Source: Clarireedia homoeocarpa (taxonomy: Eukaryota > Ascomycota > Leotiomycetes > Helotiales > Rutstroemiaceae). From it: a stretch of 64,000 nucleotides of DNA. The stretch's first letter is position 1. Each line of letters starts with the position of its first letter. The stretch is from assembly GCA_001465935.1 (NCBI GenBank), contig LNKV01000071.1:1-64000 (forward strand), given 5' to 3'. The translations under genes were made by a program, and so were the position numbers. Of the stretch, positions 47,184 to 57,461 are shown one piece after another. The notes under the pieces were generated by a model. The model saw nothing but the letters and a program-made list of their open reading frames with translations, was not told where the DNA came from and ran no database searches.

Positions 47184-47846
47184 TTATCTTGCTACCAGCG
47201 TTTTACCCTTTTTAAGTGCACTACATATTATAATCCTCTTCAATTTCTGTGCCATCCCAATCATAAAGCCCTTCTCGTCCCAATTGTAAGTGTTTTCTGG
47301 GAGAATATTGTATCGTTCGACAGTATCGGCAAGCTAAAGGTAGAAGAAGCAGTTAGCAAGAATATTGAAATCGACGTTAAAAGCACAACAACAACATAAA
47401 ATAAGTCGAACCAGTTCATAGAATAGTGCAAACATAGGAGGGTATTCAGATTTTGCATATATATTATCAATATTGCGAAGATACAGACTTGCAAGCCGGT
47501 TATTATAATGCTTCACAAACTGTGCAGTCCAGTTCTTTCCAACTGGGCTGTTTATGATCTCCTCTACTATATTTCTGACAATATAACTTGTTGGAGGCAT
47601 CTTCGGGACTATCAGCTTGTTGATTTGATCGATTAAAACCTCTTCTTGAGCTATAGTAAGTCGTTGGTGGTGTTCGGAGGTGGCTTCGGCTCTTGAGGAG
47701 GTGATTCCATGCCAACGGCGAGAGAGGGTGCTATGCTGCAAGCCATATCTCTTGGCTACAGTGGCAATAGGTACTGAGTTCGCTCTATTCAGATCAGTAA
47801 TTGCGAGCTCTATACGAGCGTCGTGGCTTAATCCAGAGTAATCCAT
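47184..47846 (-). pseudogene. Second pogo/Fot1-type transposase, truncated, with an intron
   Basis: Exon 1 runs from ATG 47,846 (MDYSGLSHDARIELAITDLN) to 47,412. It carries an N-terminal helix-turn-helix (IATVAKRYGLQHSTLSRRW) and a CENP-B-type region (VGKNWTAQFVKHY). An intron of about 78 bp (47,411-47,334) follows, with a GCTAAC branch sequence and acceptor TTTAG. Exon 2 starts LADTVERYNILPENTYNWDE, then KGFMIGMAQ, which contains the first catalytic Asp of the DDE triad in the YNWDEKGF motif. A TAA ends it at 47,184-47,186. The remaining catalytic residues are lost. It is a different element from the plus-strand transposase, since the proteins align poorly. Confidence 0.82.
47334..47411 (-). 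other. Intron in the second pogo transposase
   Basis: About 78 bp with donor GTTCGA (weak), branch GCTAAC and acceptor TTTAG. Its removal joins FALFYEL to LADTVERYNI in frame, the expected continuation for the family. Confidence 0.65.
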
Positions 47847-48296
47847 AGTTGTTGAGTTGATTAAAAAATCGTGATTTTTTGGGTGTGCATTGATGCGGGG
47901 CGTGCATGGGCCAGGGATCACGGTTAAAATTAGCTTGTCTTCTAATGATAGTTGTTTATCTCTCTTCTGAGCAACTGTATGATATCTTCTACTAGATGAT
48001 TTATCTGATGAAGATGATGAGAAAATTATTAACGAGAAGCAGGATCTAGCTACTATGATCAATCAATTCCTCAAAAAGAGCAAGATATAATTATACCAAG
48101 GGTAGCAATAACAAAAGACGCGAATAAGTCAGAAGAGGAAAAGACGATAATGGAAGAAATCTCTTTCTAGGCTATTGAATGTAAGTACTACTCTTGTGAG
48201 AATCTGCTTTGAAAAGCTGAAAGGGAAGTAGATTATAGCGGGGTAGATCCTTACTCACTCTACTGCTTTGCTATTATCTCAAAGAAAAAAAGAAAA
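47847..48296. other. Between elements, no gene
   Basis: This holds the 5' flank of the second transposase and an A-rich stretch. A short plus-strand frame (LDDLSDEDDEKIINEKQDLA, about 47,990-48,090) is acidic and protein-like but has no start or family match. No clear terminal repeat was found. Confidence 0.45.
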
Positions 48297-48566
48297 AATA
48301 TGGTCGATTTGGTTAATTTGGTCAATTTGGTTATGATTGATTCAATTTAACGCCCGTTCCGGCAGCCTTAAGGCCGCTATGCAGGCTTACATGAGGCTAG
48401 ATCTTCCGCCATCACGTGTTTCTACGTCTCTGGAATCGAATTGAGGCCCGAAGGTCTTCAATTTGATCGCTGAGTTTATCTATGGCTAATGTACAGAATG
48501 TTCGTCCTATCTCGCAGCGCAAGTGCCTACTTTTCCGATCTGTAAATGCAGCAGTCTCCCCCCGGT

Positions 48567-51500
48567 TTACACATAATTTATCTCTTCTTCTTCCGTTCTC
48601 CTGAACTGCCCTAGGAGCCGGGTTGCTTCCATGAATTTTGCTGCTTTAAGTGTAAGTTTGGGAGTGCTCAGAACCTTCCCCAAGGTTTTATATCCTGGTC
48701 CAAAGTGGTCTCGTCTGAGTTGGTGGTATTTCCTATAGTAGAGGAGGATATGTTCGATTGATTGGAGCCTGTAGCCACAACTGCAGTTTGGGCTGTCGAT
48801 TCCTGGAACCTTCCTGCTATGGAGATAAGCGTTGAGACCTATCTTTCCTGTCCGGAGTTGTAGGATGATAGAACTGAGGCTTTTCGAGGCCTCGCGATGG
48901 GCTTCTAGGGCTTTGATTCCTGGAATAGGGGTATATTTGTATGATTTCCGTCCCTTTGTTTCGCTAATCCAGTCTGTTGCCCATTTAGATACAGCTTGCT
49001 GCTTTATCCATGTGGCCATTGTCGACCTCAGAACGTAGAGTTTCCTGGGAGGGGCCGAGGGCCTTGCTTTTTCCCGGCGGTTACTCCTCCAACCTGTTGC
49101 CTCTTTGGCGGCTATATCTGCTGCCTCATTTCCTTCTATGCCTATATGTGCTGGTATCCATGATATTTCTATATATTCTGCTTTTAGGCGGATTTCGTCA
49201 ATAAGTTCGATGATTTCAACCAGTAGATATGATCCGGATCTACTTCTTGGTGTGCCTGCTATTGTGATTGCTGCTTAGTTATCTATAAATATTAAAACCT
49301 CTTGTTGCGAGTCGCCAAGTTCTTGTTGTGCTATCTTGAGTGTGAGGTAAATACCTTTAAGCTCTGCTACGTAGACCGTAGAGGTGTATTTGTCTCCGAG
49401 AAATACCTTTTTCACTCGTCCCTGGTGGGGTACCACAGCTGCTGCTCCGATCTTGCCCTCAATACCGCTGCAGTCTGTGTAGATAATTAGAGCATTCGGG
49501 TACCGTAGTTGATAGTCTTTATAATGTAGTATCGCTGCTTCTTTGGTCTTGTGGATAGAGATCTTCGGCGGGAGCCACCACGGTGCTGCGATAGTGGGAG
49601 GTATCTTTTCAAGTGTTCTGAGGTTCATTGTTGGGTCTTGTGCCTGGGGCTGGTTCCGTTTTAAGTTGGATAATAGATGTGAGTATTCTTATAAGCGCCA
49701 GGCTTGTAGCTTTCCATAGTTGTTGTTTCATTGGAAGAAGGTATGTTTCCACATTTAAAGCTGGTATTGATGTGGCTCTGAATGCCCCTCCTATAACCCG
49801 TGCTGCTTTTGCTTGGATTCTGTTAAGTGAGGTAATAAGTTCTTTTGTGTGACCATTTCCGGTGCTCTTAGTGACCCCCCATGCCGAGCACGCGTAAAAG
49901 ATTTGTGGTATCACCACTGCGTGGTAAATTTGACGGATATCTTTTAGTCTTATACCCCATGTGGATCCTGCTAGGCTCGAGAGCGCCTGAATAGATCTAT
50001 TTGCTTTACCTTGGATTTGATTGATATGAGGTTTCCACCTGAGTTGCGTGTCTATTAGTGAGGCCTAGGTATTTACACTTGGCTGCTGGTTTTACGACTA
50101 TTTCTCCGATTCTCATTTGCTCATCTAGTTGATGTTCTATGGTTTTCCTCGTGTGATGTGTAAGCTGGTACTTGGCTGGCGCAAAGACCGATGCATGTTT
50201 CCTGGCCCATAGCTGGGCTTTATCATGGGTTCTCGAGAGTCTCGCAATTCTCCTTCGTGGATGTACTTTAGGTTATCACTCCTACATCGTCGACATAGCC
50301 GAGGGCCTTTGTATTTGGCTCTGTGTTACACGCCTCGATGAGGTCAGCGTTGTAGAATAAGTATAGAATAGGTGAGAGTGGAGATCCTTGGGGTATTCCA
50401 GTGTTTGTAGCATAAGGGGCCGATGTATAGCCATCGAAGCTGAGTGTAGTAGTTCTGTTTGTGAGGAAGCTGCGGATACATTCGATTATTGAGGTATCAA
50501 GTTGTCTTTTCTTAAGGTTATGAAGTAGTCTTTGGTGAGAGACATTGTCGTATGCCCCTGAGATATCAAGAAGGAGTAGGCTGGTTACTTTTCCCTCTTC
50601 CCATGCCTCGTGAACAGTTTCTAGAATATGGTGAATCGCGTGCTCTGTAGACCTCGATTTTCGCCCTCCGATGTGGAGGTCTGGTAATAGTCTATATACT
50701 TCTATACAGTAACTGATTCTATTTGCGATTATCGATTCCAGTGCTTTACCGATTGTGTTAAGGAGAGCAATTGGCCTATATGATTTGGCGTTTTTGTATG
50801 ATTCTTTCCCTTCCTTCCTGATTACTACTGTGGTTGATATGCTGAAGTGTTTTGGGCAATAGCCTACTTCTAGGCATGCATTGAAGAGGTGTTCAAGGTG
50901 AGGTAGTAATTGGTTGAGCATTTTATGGAGGATACCATTCGGGATCCCGTCCGGTCCTGGTGCTTTCTTGGCTGGGGCCTTCATGATTGCTTCTCTTATT
51001 TCCCTTGTTGTGATAGGTGGAAGTTTGATTGGGGTTGGATATTCGTAGTCTTCGATATCGGTAAGGTCTGGTTCTGGGGGCTTGGGAAAGAAGCTTTGAC
51101 TTAGTAAATCGGCCTTGGCTGTGGGAGGGGTTTGTGGTTGGTTGTCCTAGGTTGTTGTAAAGGGCTGGTATCATAAAGCGTTCTAGGTTTGTGCGCTTCT
51201 TTGGGGTAGACGATCCAATTGCTTGGAGTATACTGTCTACTAGCCTGTTGGTGTATTCATCGATATCGTGTGGGGTTTCTGGTGAGTAGAATCTTGGGAG
51301 AGCTGTTCTTAATGTGGCTTGGAGTACTTTATCATTTATTCTGTCCCAGTCCCATCTTTCTTTCTCCTTGGCTACTATTGTTTGGAGGTCTAAGAGTGTA
51401 CTTATAGGGAGGTGGTCTGAGTGGTGGTCGAGTTCAAGATCCACACGGCATTCGACTACTCTGGAGGCGATTCCTGAAGTAGCATATACCAAGTCTATAC

Positions 51501-52104
51501 AACTTGAAGAGTTCCCTTCTTCTCGTATGATTGTACCCTTAGGAAGGCATCGGTCTAGGCCATTATCTTGGATGAGTGTGATTAAATGTATAGCCTCCGC
51601 ATCCGGGGTTGTGAGGTGCTCTCCTGCCCACATTTCATGGTGTAGATTGAAGTCCCCTAGGATGATTTGTTCGGTTTCTGGTTTTCCTTGGAGAGCCTTG
51701 TTGAGTATTGGAAGTGTTCCCTCTTCGTACTGTGCCTGGGGAGGGTTATAGACGTTGTAAATAGTGATTACTATTGCTGTGCCCATTTCGTTTGTTGTTT
51801 TTATGGTCAGAGATCCCAAGTCCCTGCTATAGTCCTCGAAGCTCCACTCTGTACTATTTAATCTTTTACTTATAAAGAAGCATATTCTAGCGGGTTGTTC
51901 TCTTGTGTCTTTGGGGAACATAAGATGGTATTGTTGAGTAATTGGATTATGTGTTGTGGCCGCGTATGGACTTCTCCATGGCTCTTGTATAGCGATGATA
52001 TCGTATTCTAGGACTTTTGGATCCCGGAGGAATGATGCCATTACTTGGTTCTTTGACTTTCTTGTGTTATACTGTAAAATGGATAAGTAGGGAAACTTAC
52101 TCAT
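48567..52104 (-). pseudogene. LINE ORF2: endonuclease, reverse transcriptase, RNase H, Cys cluster
   Basis: It starts at ATG 52,104 (MSKFPYLSILQYNTRKSKNQ). Domains follow in order. The apurinic-type endonuclease has IIAIQEPW, GDFNLHHEMW, SSCIDLVYA and SDHLPI. Reverse transcriptase (about 51,100-50,270) has KAPGPDGIPNGIL, LLLDISGAYDNVSH, GIPQGSPLSPILY and YVDD. RNase H (about 49,480-49,080) has IYTDCSGIEGKIGAAAV, VAELKGIYL and IFIDN, then TAA and AAI. The C-terminal CSCGYRLQSIEH lies near 48,790. Breaks are a frameshift near 51,150, apparent loss of about 100 residues between the endonuclease and reverse transcriptase, further frameshifts and stops between 50,270 and 49,920, a one-base shift near 49,625 and a TAA at 49,276. 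It would nick target DNA and copy LINE RNA. It is not functional. Confidence 0.88.
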
Positions 52105-53726
52105 ACGCTCGGGAATCGTTTGCTGTCTGTCTGTTGTTGTCTATCTCAGCGAGTACTGCAGTATTTCTTAGGGCTGCTGCCCGCTTGCGGCTCTGTACTG
52201 TGGTGAAGCCGGTTTCATCTCTGTTGAGAGGGCTGCGACTACATCTTCTGGTTGGCTCCGGTTGAGAAGTATGTTTTGGTGGTGATTGTGACCTATTAAT
52301 TCTCGGCCTGCCTCGGGTCCTTGGTGTCGGTTGGGATGCTGGTGGTTGGGTTATCCTAGTGAGTGTCGGGAAGTCCTCTTGTCCTGCTGGTCTGCCTCGT
52401 GGTTCTATTGCCTGAGGATTTTGTGGTACGAAATGTAGGGCTCCTTTCTGCGGTTTAAATTGCTTTCTATATTCAACTTCTGCTTTCATCTTTGGACACT
52501 TCTTGTTCCACGCTTCGTGGTTCCCTTTGCCGTTGCTATCTCGCGTGTCCTTTATCATGCATTCCTGGGTGGGATGGGAAAGGGAGCACCACCCACATTT
52601 CTGGGGTTTGTGGCATCGGGTTCCAATGTGGCCATATTCTTGGCATTTGAAGCATTGTCGTACTTTGCTTTCAGGGCTGTATAGTTCGCATTCATGGAGC
52701 TGATCCTGATAGACCATTCCTCTCTCTATAAAGGCGTTGGCGATGTACGGGTCGGTGAATTCGATGATAATTGATGATTTTGTTTTTGTTTCATGGGCTT
52801 TAGAGATCCACGAGATTCTTCTGACCTTCTGTGCTGCACATGGGACTATTCTAGTATTTGCTAATATGATTCGCTGTGTGGTTTCTTCCATTTTGCTCAG
52901 ATCGATTGATTTGGTGTGTATACCGTGTACTGCTACTGTATATACAGGGATTTGTACTTCTGCTCCCTCTGCCACTTCTTTTCCCCATTCTCCTGCTAGC
53001 TCTCTAAGCATATTTGCTTCCTCAATGGTTGCTGTGGAAATGGCGAGGTTTCCGCTCTTCATTTGATTTGCTGTGAGGATTTCTAGTGTCTTCATTCTTG
53101 GGTTCGGGTTCGTTCGAATAGCTTCTTGTATATGGTGTTTTGTTTTATTCTTGTGGCTGTGTATGTTCTGAATGCTTCTGCTGTTGTCTGGCTGTGTAGT
53201 CGAATTCGTATGGTTCTCTGGGTTGCCATAAATGAGCTTGTTGTGGACGTCAATGTATGTTGTCTGGATGGCAGGGGCAAGGAGGTTCGGGAGGCTGCGG
53301 CAGAGGCATAGGTTTTGGTGGCTGTTGAAATACTATCTGTTGCAGTGTTAATAGAGGTTGCTGTTTTCTGTATCTCTTGAACGGATTCGTGAGTTTTAGA
53401 TGCTGTATTTTGAACTCCTTGGAGTAGAATTCTGACATTCTCGACGCTTTGATAGAGTTGAGTAGAGGTGGGTTGTCGCAGGATCTTGTCGCAAAGCGTG
53501 CTAATACTCCTCATGAGGGTTCTGTACGTGTAGGTCGGCATAGAGTCTCTGTTGTACGCATTGAAGCTGTCAAAGCCCTTTATATCGTCTTTGAGTTTGC
53601 TTGCATGCTCTTCAATTGGGTCTGGGTATGGCCCAAGTTCAGGCCACGTTTGAGGGTCCCATCGCTGCTTCCAGAGTACAGGGCAATACACTGGAGGCTG
53701 GGTATAGCTTCTACGCGCTAGACACT
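52097..53726 (-). pseudogene. LINE ORF1 (gag-like nucleic-acid-binding protein), split in two
   Basis: The first part, about 53,691-53,092, reads WKQRWDPQTWPELGPYPDPI and ends RTRTQE with TGA. The second part starts at ATG 53,095 (MKTLEILTANQMKSGNLAIS) in another frame and runs to TAA at 52,097. The two overlap as ATGA. In relatives this is one continuous ORF1, so a single-base loss is the simplest explanation, although reinitiation is possible. The second part carries CCHC-type zinc knuckles CFKCQEYGHIGTRC and CGWCSLSHPTQEC, then a basic Arg/Pro/Ser tail. ORF1 coats LINE RNA. No ATG was found for the first part. Confidence 0.85.
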
Positions 53727-54106
53727 ATGGGTCTGATATGTTTTCAGGAGGTGGTTTTTCAAAAATTTTATTGAGCCTTGAGAGATGTTTTTTTTTTGGG
53801 GGGTGGTGCATTGATAAGAGATTTCGGTTATTAGCTTTATTTATACCTTAGGCATTAAGATTCTCCTCACGTTTCACATCAGCCACACATGGTTGGATGC
53901 CTTTGCTCTTGAGCGAAACATAAAACAAATCCGATTTCAAAATATCTCTTTGCCAAGCCTCTTTTAGGTGATCGAGCATCATTGATATAACATCAGAAAT
54001 TGGGCTGGTGAATTGTAGCTCTGCAACCCTAAGTTCTGTGGAAAGCGAATCAACTATTATCTATTCTATGGACTTTGCGAGAACAAGATATTCAACGATT
54101 GTAGCC
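53727..54106. other. Intergenic, upstream of the coiled-coil gene
   Basis: It contains a T-run and G-run pair (tttttttttggggggtgg) near 53,789 and AT-rich sequence, with no ORF. It probably holds the 5' remnant of the LINE and the promoter of the next gene. In-frame upstream ATG 54,068 lies at the right end. Confidence 0.5.
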
Positions 54107-54838
54107 ATGGATTCACTTAATACTGCGACATTGGAATCCTCTTCTCAAGACTCTTTACGAACTAGACTTGAGAACCATCCACAGCTATCTCTCGAGTCCG
54201 CTGACGTTCTTGGTCTTATCAATACTATCTCCCAACTGAAAGCGACAATCTCCAAGATGGAAAATACAATCTTCAGGATGGACAACGCTATAGTCAATAT
54301 TGAAGATGCTGTTTCTAGGAATGAGCATAAGCTTGAGGAAGACAACACAGCTTCGTTAGTCGAGTCTAATATATCGACTGTGGAACCCAATACACCAACA
54401 CATACTGCCGTCAGCGAAGATCATTTGGGTCCTATTACCTCGCGCGAGACGGTTCCCTGGGCTGATCAGACATTTATGATTCGCGACCGAGCAGATGGTC
54501 GTTTCATTACGCTCAAAGATGGAAATTTACAATTAGAAGACAAAGTGACTGGAGCAGGTGGGAGTCACTGGATTTGCATTAACAGAAATGGTTGGTTCGG
54601 GTTCCGCAACTCGGTTTCGGGGACGTTTATAGGGCATGATTCGCAAGGCAAGTTTCACTGCAAAGTCTCGCATCATCTAAGTCACGAATGGTTTTCTCCG
54701 AGGGCACATCCGGATGGAGGATATTGGCTGATGATGTTGCATGGGGATACGTGGCGAGCGATAGGTATTGCGGAGAATAAGCGGGAGTTGGTGGAGGTAC
54801 GTGATAATGGGACTGCGTGGGATTTTGTGAAAGTTTAG
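54107..54838 (+). CDS. Coiled-coil protein with a fungal beta-rich C-terminal domain
   Basis: An intact single-exon ORF of 243 residues from ATG 54,107, chosen for its good context gccATGG. ATG 54,068 in the same frame would add 13 residues. Residues 1-33 are Ser/Thr-rich. Residues about 40-78 are a coiled coil with successive seven-residue units TISKMEN, TIFRMDN, AIVNIED and AVSRNEH. A linker rich in Glu, Thr and Pro follows. Residues 118-243 form a Trp- and Gly-rich domain: TFMIRDRADGRFITLKDG, SHWICINRNGWFGFRNSVSG, TFIGHDSQGKFHCKVSHHLS, GGYWLMMLHGDTWRAIGIA, and a terminal GTAWDFVKV. I recognise this C-terminal pattern from many fungal proteins of unknown role, and it resembles a beta-trefoil or fascin-like fold. 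No signal peptide or membrane segment is seen. Confidence 0.85.
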   Translation: MDSLNTATLESSSQDSLRTRLENHPQLSLESADVLGLINTISQLKATISKMENTIFRMDNAIVNIEDAVSRNEHKLEEDNTASLVESNISTVEPNTPTHTAVSEDHLGPITSRETVPWADQTFMIRDRADGRFITLKDGNLQLEDKVTGAGGSHWICINRNGWFGFRNSVSGTFIGHDSQGKFHCKVSHHLSHEWFSPRAHPDGGYWLMMLHGDTWRAIGIAENKRELVEVRDNGTAWDFVKV

Positions 54839-55009
54839 AGTTTATCGTGGAATAACAAGGGATAGGGAATGAAAGTACAATGCGATCGAGAAGGGGGCAA
54901 TAATGATTGTTATTTCCTTGAGTTTAACTGATCGGTATAAGGGATAGGCTAATCAGTGGTATTTCTGAAAAATCTGCGGTTCTTTACTTTAGTTCAAATG
55001 TTTCATTTC
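54839..55009. other. Short intergenic stretch between convergent ORFs
   Basis: About 170 bp without coding signal, holding the 3' ends of the coiled-coil gene and the minus-strand ORF. Confidence 0.5.
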
Positions 55010-55459
55010 TCAAGAACATACAAATCTGCACGATGTATCTTGTTCCATCAGAGTGACCATAGGTTCATGAGCTGTCCAGGCCATTATTTCCTCTCCATCC
55101 ATCTTCCTGCCCTTCGAGAAATCTGGAATGTAGGCATACCAGTCAATCCAATTTTTATTGCTGACAGCAAGGTGCAAATCCTTCAGCTCCCCATTCTCCA
55201 TTTGCGGTAGTGCCGCCAACTGAATATTCTTCGAGACACCAGGTCCAGTACTCGGTAGTCGATCGAACACCAAGCCCTTGACTCTAGACATTACTGGTGC
55301 TGGGATACGAATTCCACTCTCTCCGTCACCAGACCACTCGACTTTATGCGATCCCCCATTGTTATTGTTCCACAGCTCGATTCTGCGGCTGTATACTCGT
55401 TTCACTGATAACTGAGCTACTCTACCTTTATGGTAAGAGTAACACATGCGATGACACAT
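55010..55459 (-). CDS. Hypothetical protein, unknown family
   Basis: The ORF from ATG 55,459 gives about 149 residues (MCHRMCYSYHKGRVAQLSVK...). It is rich in Trp, Gly and Asn (RRIELWNNNNGGSHKVEWSG) and ends in MVTLMEQDTSCRFVCS. It is protein-like but I do not recognise it. It converges with the coiled-coil gene. The true start may lie upstream across an intron. It has no membrane segment. Confidence 0.45.
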   Translation of the reverse strand: MCHRMCYSYHKGRVAQLSVKRVYSRRIELWNNNNGGSHKVEWSGDGESGIRIPAPVMSRVKGLVFDRLPSTGPGVSKNIQLAALPQMENGELKDLHLAVSNKNWIDWYAYIPDFSKGRKMDGEEIMAWTAHEPMVTLMEQDTSCRFVCS

Positions 55460-56315
55460 ACTATACACAACAGACAAATTCCAATCATTTCACGAGCCAA
55501 TCGGTATGCGGATCAAAGCCCTGCTGGAGTATTTGTGAAGTGTAGAATGGCTTGATTTCTGCTAAGTAGGATCATAAGGATCAATTTATGCTACTGAAAG
55601 GGACAGATAATTGTCCATATTAGGCATAGAAAAAGGTAATAAACGCACTGCTGTAATGGGTGAACCTTACAGTACTACGAAGTGAGGGTACTCCCATATG
55701 AAGTGAAGTTCTCCTGTATCCCATATCCACAGTATTGTATTCAGCCATTTTCTACTCGACGAACGGCGATGAAATGGTCAGCAGACCACTCATTTATCCG
55801 CCTTTCCTTTGACAAACACAAGCAAGCATTCCGTACGTTGCACTGCGCAGACACATCTGAGATAATTTACGACAACCTTTTCGAACATTATTCGTTTGTA
55901 GAATGAATGGACTGCAGAAAAAATATGCGGAGTAACAATGCAATGTGTATGAATCAGCTTGGCAGGAGATATGATATCGTGTAGCATTATTCCCCAAAGG
56001 GGAACCGAGTAGCTACCCAGGTAGTTCTTATTTGGTGGTTGTTCTCTTTCGGGTCATCTACTGCTATTCTTTCAAAATCTCATATGTGCATTCCATACTT
56101 ATTCCTGGCTTCAGCATTAATCTAATGCCTCCGCTCTCGACTGCATACTCGTAGTACGGCTTGAGTGTGATATTTGTATTCTATAAGTTATAATAAATTA
56201 GTTAATAAAATGAAACTACGAGGAAACTGTTATTATTGCAATAATAGTCTATAACCGACAGGCAGCATCGACTGTGAACCTTCGCTCTCACCATGGTTGC
56301 GATGAAACCAACATA
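55460..56315. other. Intergenic, no supported gene
   Basis: Moderate GC. A 74-codon plus ORF at 55,682-55,906 and minus ORFs at 55,790-55,997 overlap and have no recognisable features. A small AT-rich patch lies at about 56,180-56,240. Confidence 0.5.
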
Positions 56316-57007
56316 TCATCTGCCACCTAATTTCTCTACTTGATTTATTCCATTAGGAATGTAGAGCTTTGTACTATCGAGGGTGGAATGATCCGTCGTT
56401 TGCTCGTGCCAATGTCCTATAGCCGGGTATTGGCTCAAGCTGTTAGGAACCGTAGCAGTGTCTGGTGTCCAATTTATCAAATTATCGTTTGTACCGGCAT
56501 TGGAGTCTGTTATGTTGTCCAGGCCTAGCAATGAACTCCATGGCGTTTCATCTTTCGCTTCTTGGACAGCGGAAATCAATCCTTGTGCTTCTTCTAACCG
56601 CAAATTCGTGAACTGCGAGGTCGGGATTCCGTGTGCCGGTCCCATAGTCCGTGGCTAGCAAAGTGAAATATCTTGCAAGTACGCAAGTACTGTAGGATTT
56701 CATCCCGGCCCGGAGTAGGTTTCACGGGATTCAGCTTCAGTAATGGGCACAGCTCTTCTAGCATTTTCACTTCATCCAAAGCAAAAGGAAGATTTGCTCC
56801 CGGCACAGTGATAAGGAGGACATTGTCTGATGCGCATTGTGCACAATTGCCAAGATGATGTCGACGGCCGTATATCAAGGCTTTGATGGACGAGCTGTAG
56901 GACGATATAACTCGGTCAAGTACTGTATCGGTGGAATTTCTGTAATGTCGCCCAGCAGCATGTAATGGCAACTGGCTGAGTTTCCCTGTCGGGATCCACC
57001 AAATGTG
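56316..57007 (-). pseudogene. CHAT-domain (caspase-like) protease fragment
   Basis: The minus strand from about 57,007 reads HIWWIPTGKLSQLPLHAAGR, then a basic loop, VISSYSSSIKALIYGRR, LLITVPGANLPFALDEVKML, and ILQYLRTCKIFHFASHG. HFASHG contains the catalytic His of CHAT proteases. The frame then shifts. A second frame at 56,645-56,316 (TNLRLEEAQGLISAVQEAKD) may be the downstream part. The region with the catalytic Cys is missing or unrecognisable, so it is inactive. In fungi CHAT domains often follow TPR repeats. Here the upstream end is replaced by a gypsy fragment in opposite orientation at about 57,005. Confidence 0.8.
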
Positions 57008-57452
57008 GGGGATGCTCGCTATCGTCAAGTCATTTGCGAACTGGCGCGCGGAGCTGACTAGTACCCCGCATCAGATACGCGTGTATACGGACCACAAAGC
57101 ACTGGAGTACTTTATGTCAACTAAGTCATTAAATGCCCGTCAGGCCCGCTGGGCAGAGCTACTTGCGGACTACCACTTCTTAATCGCATATCGTCCCGGA
57201 AAGCAGAACCCTCTGGCTGATGCACTGACCCGCAAAGTGGACGAATTGGACTCCCAGAACAAGGCTAAGAAGGAGAAAAGAGTACAGCAACTGCTGAAGG
57301 ATGATCAGCTAGACCCTCGCATTATTGCTGCCCGTATGCGTATGCATTTTAGCGAATCTGACTCGCACCTGTCCGAGCTCTGTGTACTAGCGAGCGACAT
57401 AGATCTAGTTGCACGCGTTTTACAGGCGAACCGCGATTCAAAAAGCTTGTAA
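57006..57452 (+). pseudogene. Ty3/gypsy RNase H fragment
   Basis: The open frame starts in MLAIVKSFANWRAELTSTPH, then IRVYTDHKALEYFMSTKSLN, ARQARWAELLADYHFLIAYR, PGKQNPLADALTRK. This is the RNase H domain of a gypsy polyprotein, with the TDH and PG..N..AD motifs. A linker with EKRVQQLLKDDQLDPRIIAA follows, and the frame ends at TAA 57,450. Reverse transcriptase upstream and integrase downstream are missing. It is a fragment inserted or recombined between the CHAT and TPR pieces. Confidence 0.88.
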
Positions 57453-57461
57453 CCCCTGCGA

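Larger units (their letters stand above)
48297..53726 (-). mobile_element. Tad1-type LINE (non-LTR retrotransposon), minus strand
   Basis: This is a nearly full-length LINE with ORF1 followed by ORF2, both on the minus strand, and a 3' UTR ending at about 48,297 in gaatcaatcataaccaaat and related short repeats. ORF1 and ORF2 overlap by 8 bp (ATGAGTAA). The 3' UTR has a stem with a TTAA loop (gcggccttaaggctgc, near 48,370). It is not AT-saturated and is only lightly mutated by RIP. It was inactivated mainly by frameshifts, an internal deletion and one or more stops. The 5' end is uncertain because the frame of ORF1 runs up to a TAG near 53,727 without an ATG, which suggests 5' truncation. Confidence 0.9.

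Noticed and set aside
52460..53066. Plus-strand ORFs of 66-109 codons over the LINE
   Set aside because: They are antisense shadows of LINE ORF1.
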